Source: Bolinopsis microptera
Lineage: Eukaryota > Ctenophora > Tentaculata > Lobata > Bolinopsidae
DNA length: 64,000 bases
Direction: 5' to 3'
NCBI RefSeq assembly: GCF_026151205.1
Contig: NC_087072.1
Location: forward strand, 21,666,103-21,730,102
Shown here: positions 43,139 through 51,468 of the stretch, piece after piece
How the letters are laid out: every line of letters begins with the position of its first letter
Position numbering within the stretch: position 1 is the first letter of the stretch
Notes under the pieces: model-generated
Database searches by the model: none
Seen by the model: only the letters and a program-made list of their open reading frames with translations
What the model was told of the DNA's origin: nothing
Translations under genes and position numbers: made by a program

Positions 43139-45628
43139 ATGGCCATTAATTCATGTCACATATCATTCCTGAAAGCCTGCCGTGATCACTCACTCATCCC
43201 TAAGGGACTCAGACTCACCAACCCACTATCCACCAAACGCTCAACTGAAGTCCTCACTCACGCATCTAACCTCCTCATCACTGAAAGACTCAACCACTAT
43301 CGCCTCAAATATGCACAACACAAACGCACTTATGAGCACAACCTCAGACACATAGAATCACTCATAACCCCTCAATATTTTCAGAAACTAGGACACCTCA
43401 ACACCAAAAAATCCTCATACACCCACAGAAAACAACTCCTTACTCACCAAAAGAAGTTCGCGGTACTACTCTCAGAATACGACACCCCGTTCCTCTCACC
43501 CTACGACACTCTTAAAACGCTCGACATACCCTCTCCCACATTTCATGGTCCCCTCCTCAAGACCTCACCTACCCCCAAGAAAGACACCACAGCCAAAACA
43601 GTGATCAACCTCTCTGGACAGACCCTCTCCACAGCTGAAACTGACGTCCTCTCCCTTGGACTGAAGTTCGTCCCGACACCCACCTCAGATCCTACCCCCG
43701 ACCTGGCTCCCCTCATACAGAATATCACTAAACAACTAGGAGAAGGCATGGAAGCCTCAGCCACATATCAGGTCACCTCTGTATTATCTAAATTTGACAA
43801 TAAACGTGACATGACCACCGACAATTTGACTCCACAACAACGTACCGCTCTTAAATCTTTAAAATCTAAGAAATCTGAATTGAAATTTCTTCCTGCTGAT
43901 AAGGGCAACGCCACTGTTGTACTGACTCACGATCAATACATAACCAAAGTTACCGACCACTTATCCTCAGGTAGTTACACCCTCTTAACGAAAGACCCCA
44001 CTCAATCCGTTACCACTAAACTAAAGAAAGTCCTCAAGAAACTACACACCGACAAGAAGATCACGACCGACCTATACCACAAGATGCGCAACCTACATCC
44101 TAGATGGCCTCAACTTTACGGACAACCTAAGATACACAAACCCGGCGCACCTATCCGTCCCGTAGTCAGCTTCTACAACACCCCCCTCCAAGCCCTCCAC
44201 AAAGTCCTCGCATCTTTCCTCAAACCCCTAGCCCAGAACCCCTTACGCCTCAAAGACTCTTCCGACTTCAAACATCGCTTCGACTCCTCTCTCAATCCCT
44301 CCTTCCACTACCACGCCTCCTTAGACGTCCAATCCTTGTACACCTCCTGTGACATGCGCCTAGCCCTCAAAACTGTCATCTCCTCCTTTGAACAGAACCC
44401 CTCTCGTCTTCCCTCCAATGTCACCACCACCACCATAGGCTCCCTCATCAACTTTTGCCTTGACAACTCATACCTTGAATTCAACGGCTCCTTCTACTCC
44501 CAAGACGAAGGTGGTACAATGGGATCCCCCCTCATTGTTGAACTAGCTGAAATCCGTCTTGCTGAAATCGAGACCTTAGCTTTATCCTCATGTCCTGACC
44601 CTCCGAACACTTACTCCCATTTCGTTGACGACGGCCTTGGATCTTTCAGAGACAGAAACCACGCAGAATCCTTCCTTACATTCCTTAACTCCCTTACTGA
44701 AGACCTCAACTTTACCCAAGAACATCCCTCTACAGACGGAACTATACCCTTCCTTGACGTTCTCATCCACCCTGACAAATCCACATCAGTCTACAGAAAA
44801 CCCACCCACACCAACCTCTACACCAAGTACTCCTCCTGCACCACCAACTCATCTAAGAACGCAGTCATCCGATCACTGACCAGAAGAGCCCACAACATCT
44901 GCTCACCCCAACACCTTGACGACGAACTCCAGACAGTACGACACGTTTGCCTCCAGAACGGCTTCCCTCCTCACCGCATCACCACCATCATGGACGAAGT
45001 ACAACGGAAATTCACCAACCCCTCTCGCCACCAATCCCTAGCCTCATTCAACCGACAGACCCGTGAACATGCCCTTAGTGTTTCTCTTCCTTTCCATCCC
45101 TCCCTATCCAAACCCATCTCCAAGATACTCGGACAACACGACATCAAAGTCACCCACTCCTCTGCTACCTCCCTCCGCAACCTCCTCACCAAAACGAAGA
45201 CCACACCCCCTACTCACCTCACTCCCAACACCATCTACGAAATTTCCTGCTCACAGTGCCCCTCCAAATACGCCGGACAGACCTACAGACCCTTGGTCCA
45301 CCGCATGAAAGAACACGAACGATGTTACAGACTCAACAACGCCATCGACGAATCCACAGACAGAATCAAATCAGCCCCTGCACATCATGCCCTGACCACC
45401 GGCCACACCATCTCCTGGAACAACATCGAAGTCCTCAAATCCCTCACCTCACGCTCCCAACTTGACCTCACAGAACACGCAGCTATACAAATACGACAAC
45501 CAGCTATGAACAGAACAGACCGCGCACCCAAATGTAGTTCCCTCTGGGACCCCATTCTTCCTAAAATTGCCAAATCCTTAAAGTCCAGACCATCTGGCAT
45601 TTCCTTCTCAACCTCAACAGAAGACTAA
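43139..45628 (+). CDS. Penelope-like RT with GIY-YIG endonuclease
   Basis: 829 codons, intact. RT blocks are LPADKGNATVVL (about 251), GQPKIHKPGAPIRPVVS (about 328), SLDVQSLYTSC (motif A, Asp396), GGTMGSPL (motif B, about 458) and HFVDDGLGSF (motif C, Asp497-498), then IPFLDVLI. The C-terminal GIY-YIG domain starts at about 699 with IYEISCSQCPSKYAGQTYR, followed by EHERC and later LTEHAAIQIRQPAMNR. The CxxC after the first strand is typical of Penelope-like elements. These enzymes are related to telomerase RT and nick DNA with the GIY-YIG domain. An intact frame suggests recent activity. Codons favour C strongly. Confidence 0.93.
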   Translation: MAINSCHISFLKACRDHSLIPKGLRLTNPLSTKRSTEVLTHASNLLITERLNHYRLKYAQHKRTYEHNLRHIESLITPQYFQKLGHLNTKKSSYTHRKQLLTHQKKFAVLLSEYDTPFLSPYDTLKTLDIPSPTFHGPLLKTSPTPKKDTTAKTVINLSGQTLSTAETDVLSLGLKFVPTPTSDPTPDLAPLIQNITKQLGEGMEASATYQVTSVLSKFDNKRDMTTDNLTPQQRTALKSLKSKKSELKFLPADKGNATVVLTHDQYITKVTDHLSSGSYTLLTKDPTQSVTTKLKKVLKKLHTDKKITTDLYHKMRNLHPRWPQLYGQPKIHKPGAPIRPVVSFYNTPLQALHKVLASFLKPLAQNPLRLKDSSDFKHRFDSSLNPSFHYHASLDVQSLYTSCDMRLALKTVISSFEQNPSRLPSNVTTTTIGSLINFCLDNSYLEFNGSFYSQDEGGTMGSPLIVELAEIRLAEIETLALSSCPDPPNTYSHFVDDGLGSFRDRNHAESFLTFLNSLTEDLNFTQEHPSTDGTIPFLDVLIHPDKSTSVYRKPTHTNLYTKYSSCTTNSSKNAVIRSLTRRAHNICSPQHLDDELQTVRHVCLQNGFPPHRITTIMDEVQRKFTNPSRHQSLASFNRQTREHALSVSLPFHPSLSKPISKILGQHDIKVTHSSATSLRNLLTKTKTTPPTHLTPNTIYEISCSQCPSKYAGQTYRPLVHRMKEHERCYRLNNAIDESTDRIKSAPAHHALTTGHTISWNNIEVLKSLTSRSQLDLTEHAAIQIRQPAMNRTDRAPKCSSLWDPILPKIAKSLKSRPSGISFSTSTED

Positions 45629-45707
45629 ATTTTTCTTGACATTGTACTGTAATTTTCACTTTCCCACCCACACCTCCCCCACCCTCCATCCCTGACACCA
45701 CTCAATC

Positions 45708-45806
45708 ACATATAAGCATTGTCCACCACATCACATTCAGCTGACGACGATTAACACATGTTTATTGAAAGCTTCTACAAGTTAAATCATCGTATCTCTT
45801 ATATGT
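45708..45806 (+). ncRNA. Candidate hammerhead-like fold at the element's 3' end
   Basis: Core-like CTGACGA at 45741 is followed by an 8-bp helix with one mismatch (CGATTAAC/GTTTATTG). After it come GAAA, a 5-bp helix AGCTT/AAGTT with a CTAC loop, and TTA at the expected cleavage position. The outer segments ACATATAAG (45708-45716) and CTTATATGT (45798-45806) are perfectly complementary and could close the domain. The inner part of stem I next to the core does not pair well. Hammerheads are known in Penelope-like elements, which motivates the suggestion. Confidence 0.3.
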
Positions 45807-46073
45807 TTTTAACCCAACTCCACTCAGAGTTCTATGTAGCTGGATTCCAGGAGAAAGCAGTAAATATTGGTTAATCACCAAAACGGGACATAAAAGGACA
45901 GTTTCAAGTAATAGCATGAAACCTTCAGTTCCGCAAATTTTTACAGCAAAACTCACTGATCTTTCCAAAAAGGTATAACAAATTTGGTATTGTGAAAATT
46001 CTCACAGTCTCTAGAAAACAGTGGTACAAAAATTTTTAAAATCCGAGCAAGTTTATTTTTATCGTGCACCCCC

Positions 46074-46147
46074 TACCTTAGGCTATCATGTTCATAATAA
46101 TGAACATAGAGATTAGGCGGAATGACAGGCTGAGCACCGCCCAGTAA
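46074..46147 (+). mobile_element. MITE family 1 copy
   Basis: A decayed left end (TACCTTAGGCTATCATGTTC) leads to the conserved AGATTAGGCGGAATGACAGG, ending GCACCGCCCAGTAA. No duplication is visible. Confidence 0.65.
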
Positions 46148-46470
46148 ACTTATAAGTGATTATAATCGTTTATAAATGGTTCGAGAAAACGACTACGAAT
46201 CGCTTATCTGTTATCTGGCCGATCGCTTTTCCACCGCTTATAATCGCCAATCCTACTATAATACTGGAAAATCGCTTTCGAATCGCTAAAAACGATGATA
46301 ATAAAGTTATAACTATAAGCGCTTTTAGAAAATTATAATCGCTTTTTTTGTATTATTACAGCGATTATAATCGCCTATAAGCGATTTTTTTGAACCGCTT
46401 ATAATCGATAAAGAAGCGATTATAAACGGATTTTTTAAAAAGCGCTTAATTAGCGATTATCAGCGCTGAT
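46147..46470. repeat. Cluster of ATAATCGC palindromes
   Basis: About 20 degenerate copies of AATCGCTT / GCGATTATAATCGC-type words in both senses within 320 bp, including the perfect 14-bp palindrome GCGATTATAATCGC at 46361-46374. No coding potential. It may be a decayed satellite or a protein-binding array. Confidence 0.6.
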
Positions 46471-47249
46471 ACAAATTTCTTTTGTGGCAACTTGCCCTTT
46501 TATCGCTACGTGTAACTGTAACTGTAAGTACTACTTATTAGTAGGTTCCTGTTTTCACTAAACAATTTTTATAATTTTAATTTTATAAATAAACTAGAAA
46601 GCCCGTGGTATAGTAACAGGGACGAAGCTAGTAGTATTCTTTGAGAGAAAGTTTTAATCGCATCAAAAAATATCCATCCCAACCGAAGATACAGACGAAT
46701 TAAATATAAAACACTTTGAACACAACGTAATTACCACAAAACCGATCAAAATGACGTTAAAACAATCTTTGCACGTGCATGTGTGCATTAAAACACCGTT
46801 GCTATGGAACGTTTTGGTTGTTACCTAAATTCCTATTTTTCATTTAATTTGCACGTGGGCGGTCGTACATACATTCTACATTCTACATCAGAAATAATTC
46901 TCTGAATTATAGTAGAGAGTTAAAATCTACTAAAGTAGTGGAAGTGATGATTTTCTTAAACTTAAACATTAAAGATGATCTATCGACACTTTTTTTTAGC
47001 AGCACACCTTATTATAGACCAACATAAACTTTGTAATGGATCTGATTTTCATCCTTATATATATATTACAAATTCAAGCCTTTGTAAATGTAATTTAGAA
47101 GTCAACGAGCACCTTTTTATCCAAAAACTGGCGAATAAAGAAAATATTCTAATTTCTATCGATGTTAAAGAGATTTTATTGAAAGTTTAACCTTCATTCG
47201 TTAGTGTTGTCTGATTGCGGCAAATATTGATTCTTGGCTTGTTTTCATA

Positions 47250-47320
47250 CGATTTCCGGAATCCTTCTTCCGGAATGTGCTCACTGTAATTGGATAAAAC
47301 CAATTACTAAAATATGTGGG
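47250..47320 (-). repeat. Exon-like repeat, copy 2 (copy 1 at 42840-42925)
   Basis: On minus both copies read CCAATTACAG (acceptor-like) then TGAGCACATTCCGGAAGA, continuing open as (T)EHIPEDYF in copy 1 and EHIPEEGF in copy 2. Copy 1 runs to a donor-like AAACAG|GTACCT. They flank the Penelope-like element at a 4.4-kb distance. Could be duplicated exons or a dispersed repeat. Confidence 0.4.
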
Positions 47321-47935
47321 TATTTTCGTCTTAATCTTAGTATCCACATTTAAATAGATATAAAGCTATAACTTACAGAGAATATGTAGTTTAGACTTAC
47401 CTTTTATATAAAGTAAGTCTCATTCAAAAATCTTGATATTTGACCAATTTATAGGACGAAATCTACCAAATTTGATGCGTATGCCCAAATATGGGCATAT
47501 GGTTTTTGGCTCATAACTCAGTCTTTTTTTGTCCAATCTTGACGAAATTTCATATACGAGTTCAGGAGACCACAAGCTACAAGTAAAGCACCTCAAACCT
47601 GGGTTTTGGGCATGTTCAGGGTATTTGGCTAAATTGGGCCTAATTTGGACCAAATATGGGCGTGACTGCCCCGCGGGCACCGTTTGGCAGTTGGGGTCCG
47701 GGACCCCCTCAAAAGTTCGGTCACTGGTCGTAGTTTGTTGGTCAACCGCTATCTCGAAATCAAGTTTCACAAAAAAATACCCATTGTCCCCCCCCCCCTT
47801 AATTGTGAAGATATTTTATATACTGTTCGATAATGGCTAAATAAGAGCAACAAGGATACATTTTGGAATATTTTAATTTTTAAAATAGAAGCTTCTCTAC
47901 TGTTTCCCAGTTTCCCTGTACGTACCTTGTCCAAC

Positions 47936-47970
47936 TTCTCGACGTTTCTAGTTTGACGCTTGTGAGCCAT
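47936..47970 (-). other. Exon-like block MAHKRQTRN..., duplicated at 49.25-49.37 kb
   Basis: ATG opens MAHKRQTRNVEKLDK and runs into a strong donor AAG|GTACGTAC. A diverged copy at about 49380 reads AHKREIRNIEML but is split by MITE family 2. The similarity continues upstream (plus 47970-48480 against 49380-49800). The protein family is not recognised; it could be a duplicated first exon with its promoter, the second copy decaying. Confidence 0.35.
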
Positions 47971-48472
47971 TTCATTTTAGTAATTGGTATCAATTCTATG
48001 CTTCAAAAGTAAAATCGTGTGCAAGGGCAGTACAGCATAATGATAAAAATAAAATATAACAATTTTCGAGAAAATTGAAACATTTTTCCACATTATCTGG
48101 CGTCTAGACTTACAACTTAGAGCAAAGAAATAGCCTTAGAAATAGAGACATATTGCATATTGGAGACTTACTCTTAGAGACACAATCTTTTAGTTTTTGG
48201 GAAATATTCTCAGGGCATGGGCAAACCTATTACTATTAGGGGATGATTGCCTCATTCATCAGTGCTGACTATGTGGCAGAAACTGATAGTGATTCTGGTA
48301 TTTATCAATATCTGTAGCAGATTTTAAAAAGTACCATGTAATCAAAAAATGTGAGGAATCTAGAGGCGGTGCGTGACAAAGATGGACGTGACGGGGAATT
48401 AAGAAAGAAATCAGATGAAAATTGAATCAAGCAATCAATTTGCAAATTAAGACTAGGAAATATGTGTACTAA

Positions 48473-48871
48473 CAAGGGTGTAGGAATGATTTTCTTCATG
48501 GGGTGTAGGGATGATTTCGCTTCCGAGTTCGTATTGCAAAGGCCTGCCTTCCGAGATCTCATTACAAAGGGGTTAAACTTAAGGGGAACCCTCGAGTCCA
48601 AAATCGTATATCGAAGGGGTAGGTGCGGACTTCAAAAACCGAAAAAATATTTTAGGCTCATTATGATCAGGGTAGCATGAAACATGAACAAAAGAAGTTT
48701 CCAGAAAAACTTTGAAAAATTGTGACTTAGAAAAATTTCGGTAAAAAACCCAAAAAAATTTTGTTTCCCCAAAAATTTTCGAAACCTAAATTAAAAAGTT
48801 GGCCCTTTTTGGCCCCTTGCCCAGATTTTATGGGAGGCGATGGCCCCCCCCCCCTTCTTCTTACACCCCTG
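48473..48871. mobile_element. hAT-like non-autonomous element, 399 bp
   Basis: Ends CAAGGGTGTAGGAA and TTCTTACACCCCTG (TIR of the CAGGGGTGTA type, classic for hAT). The 8-bp duplication TGTACTAA lies at 48465-48472 and 48872-48879. No transposase inside. It includes an 11-C run near the right end. It sits inside one copy of the duplicated 47.9/49.4-kb block. Confidence 0.8.
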
Positions 48872-49253
48872 TGTACTAATATAATGAGGAATGTAGGTGA
48901 TGTCGTGCTAGATACTACATAAGTTCAATCAGGTCAAGGCAACAGGTTTATTATATTAGTATTTTACACACTTCCATTTCAGTGAAACTAAACCAAAGAA
49001 AAAAAAAGATGTTGCGTATGGTGCATGGAATAACTCCGAATAGCCACTAGGCCAGGAATCTTGCACTGTATGGTAGCCTACCAAAGCTGTCAAACAAGTT
49101 ACGAAGCAGGAGATTAAAAGTGACGGGACACTGCGTCAGACATCCTGAGTTACTGGCCAATAATCTATAAAAAAAAGATTATAGTCTTGTGGGAACCTGT
49201 GCATGGTAGATTATAGGCTATATCATCACAATATTACAACATCTCGATGTTTC

Positions 49254-49347
49254 TTGTAGGTTTATAACCTACCAGGACGCGCGCCGAGTTGGACTCGTCG
49301 ACGGTCCTAATATTTGGAACAAATATTTTACGAGTATCACCCGTTAA
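49254..49347 (+). mobile_element. MITE family 2 copy, 94 bp, with related empty site
   Basis: TTGTAGGTTTATAACCTACC ... CACCCGTTAA, flanked by GATGTTTC at 49246-49253 and 49348-49355. The related block at 47940-47950 has a single GACGTTTC with no insert, so the borders and the 8-bp duplication are confirmed by comparison. Confidence 0.88.
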
Positions 49348-49739
49348 GATGTTTCTAATTTCACGCTTATGAGCCACATCATTTTGGTAATTTGTAACAA
49401 TTCTATGCTTCTAAAGTAAAACCGTGTACAAGGGCAATTTACAAATAAAGTAAAATAATGTTTGGGAAAATTAAAACGTTTTACCGCATTATCCGTCAAC
49501 ATCGTGATTTACAAATGTTAGATGGATATAAATGAATGTTGAAATGTTGGATGGATGTGGCAGAAACAGACAGTGATAGTATTTTAATTTATATGTAAGT
49601 GAATCAGAAGGAGAAAAAGTTATCAAAAAATGCAGTGAGCAAAACGTGACAGAAGGAATGGACGTGCCAGAAATTACGAGGGGAAATCGTATTAATGATT
49701 AATATCGAATCTAGTAATCAAGCTTTCAGTGTTATTTCT

Positions 49740-49774
49740 CTAGAGGTCTGAAATCGCAGATTTCAGACCTCTAG
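49740..49774. other. Perfect 16-bp-stem hairpin
   Basis: CTAGAGGTCTGAAATC, a GCA loop, then GATTTCAGACCTCTAG. No T-run follows and there is no nearby gene end, so its role is unknown. Confidence 0.75.
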
Positions 49775-49809
49775 CTAGGGAATGTGATAGATATGGGAAG
49801 AATTAATGT

Positions 49810-50950
49810 ACCTAACAAGATGAAGAATAAAGGAGAACGGGCTTTCACCTTTCTGCTAGTGATGATAATGTAAATTACAAGAATAATGAAAGTGATCAAT
49901 ATAATTTGCCATCTTTTATCTTTTTTCTTGTCTGGCACATGATAAACCCTATTTAATATTGAACTGTGTACTGGTTCAAATGGTTAAAAGAAGTGCTCCT
50001 TAAAAATTGTAACATGGCAATAATGACCTTGGGACTCTTAGACTTTTCGTTATGACCGGGAACAACCAGTCTGGTTCTAAAATCTTATACATGGATCTAG
50101 GAACTATAAACAAACATTTGATTATCCTATTCCATTTAACTTGAAGTTGTGCAAGCAATGCATCAACACGGGGTCCAGTCACGTGCCATGTCAGGATGAT
50201 AATCATAATAAGCTTTGATAAACAGAAAATCATCAGAATAGAAGGAGATATTTTGGAATATTTTTAAATAGAAGCTTTTCAGAAACTAAAACTGCAAATA
50301 TATTTTCCGTGATCAGAAAGGTAATGAAATCGAATTGTCGATCTCATTTAGCTTTTTTATCGGAGGCGAAAGCTGTTCGGAAGAACTATATAGTATATAT
50401 TTATATACGCTTTCATTTCGGCAGAACTAAACCTTTTCTGTAGAACTAAACCGGAAAAAACGATACACGGATATTTGATAATGTAATAAAAAAGGAACAA
50501 AATTCATTTGGCATTTCAAATTTCGTACATTTATCATACAGAATAGCGTTATCAAAATATTAGAAATCTTTTATAAATGGTAAAATAGAAATTAGAAATA
50601 GAAAAATATAGCGTTAAATAAAATAACATGTACAAAGGTTTTGTTGACGATATATAGGACAAGTTTAAAACCGTTTAAATCGTATAAACCGTTAACAGTA
50701 TAAAGTAGTACAAAATTTTGAACTTTAAGAGTTTTAGTTATTACATAAAGCAACCCGTTCCTTTCAGTTTTAAGGATTTAAATAATTACTCAACATCTCA
50801 GCCAAAATAAGTTAATTCAATGTTCACAATAATATCTACAGTTCTGTTTTGTCGGAGGTCTCTACTCTCTTGATTGAACTTGAAGCTACAAATTCCTCAT
50901 CTGTTCTTCTCGGGGACAGAAGGGAGAGGTCATAGAGCGGATCACTTCAG
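49810..50950. other. AT-rich non-coding stretch
   Basis: No supported gene; probable 3' flank of the EGF/CUB gene. Confidence 0.4.
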
Positions 50951-50973
50951 ATCTTCAGCTCACGTAACTCGCG

Positions 50974-51032
50974 TGACGTCATCTCACGTGGTGTGACGTC
51001 ATGTCACGTGGTGTGACGTCACGTAACACGTG
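50974..51032. promoter_or_regulatory. Array of TGACGTCA and CACGTG sites
   Basis: Three perfect CRE palindromes TGACGTCA at 50974, 50994 and 51014 (exact 20-bp spacing) alternate with three CACGTG E-boxes at 50985, 51005 and 51027. In animals these words bind CREB/ATF and bHLH factors. The array lies about 70 bp beyond the EGF/CUB stop codon, so it may be an enhancer or a promoter for a gene to the left, or a chance tandem repeat. Confidence 0.5.
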
Positions 51033-51103
51033 CGTTAAATTAAAATACAACCTATTTACCTAGTGGTGGCGTCATTGTGGTGGGTAACACCAGAGCAGGG
51101 AAC

Positions 51104-51468
51104 CTACACGTATTTGAGACTAGTTGCACTGTGTAGGAGCAGTAAGTCCATGGTGGTAGAGTCGGAGAGTGCCCGGGCAACTATTGTTATCTTAGAGTGG
51201 TGAGCAATGTACAACTTTGGAGGTAGACTACTTCTACAATACCGTGCTATCAGGGTACGCTCTTTTGTGTCGTAAATCTCCACTGCATCTTCTACTGTAC
51301 ATGAACTGGACCAACCACTGCCGAACATCTTGAATTTGATGAAGTTGAGAAAAATGCTGCTGCCCTCGGGCGCCGTCAGGGTCCACATGCATTGGGTATT
51401 GTCTTGTGATTTCCAGGATAAGGGACGACTCTGTCGACCTGTTACGTACTTTCCTCCGGACTTGTCAA
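51104..51468 (-). CDS. Exon: CUB domain 2 and stop
   Basis: Phase 1 start after CTTTTTCAG, reading [19 protein letters not shown], then [19 protein letters not shown], then EDAVEIYD, then [13 protein letters not shown] and [10 protein letters not shown]. It has the CW.I.AP and V.IYD hallmarks of CUB. It ends 10 residues after LLLLHSATS with TAG. Confidence 0.8.

Larger units (their letters stand above)
42982..45810 (+). mobile_element. Penelope-like element (5'-truncated or LTR-less)
   Basis: The coding region of 829 codons plus about 180 bp of 3' sequence. The reading frame stays open without an ATG back to about 42984, and there is a 33-bp direct repeat at 42988-43043 (AACACCTAATCAACACA-type). 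The whole block is C-rich and G-poor on the coding strand, unlike its AT-rich surroundings. A candidate hammerhead-like fold lies in the 3' part. No 5' copy of the 3' sequence was found. Confidence 0.8.

Noticed and set aside
47420-47840. Opposed 116- and 103-codon frames as a gene
   Set aside because: The two frames overlap on opposite strands over repeat-like sequence with a poly-C run, and there is no domain.
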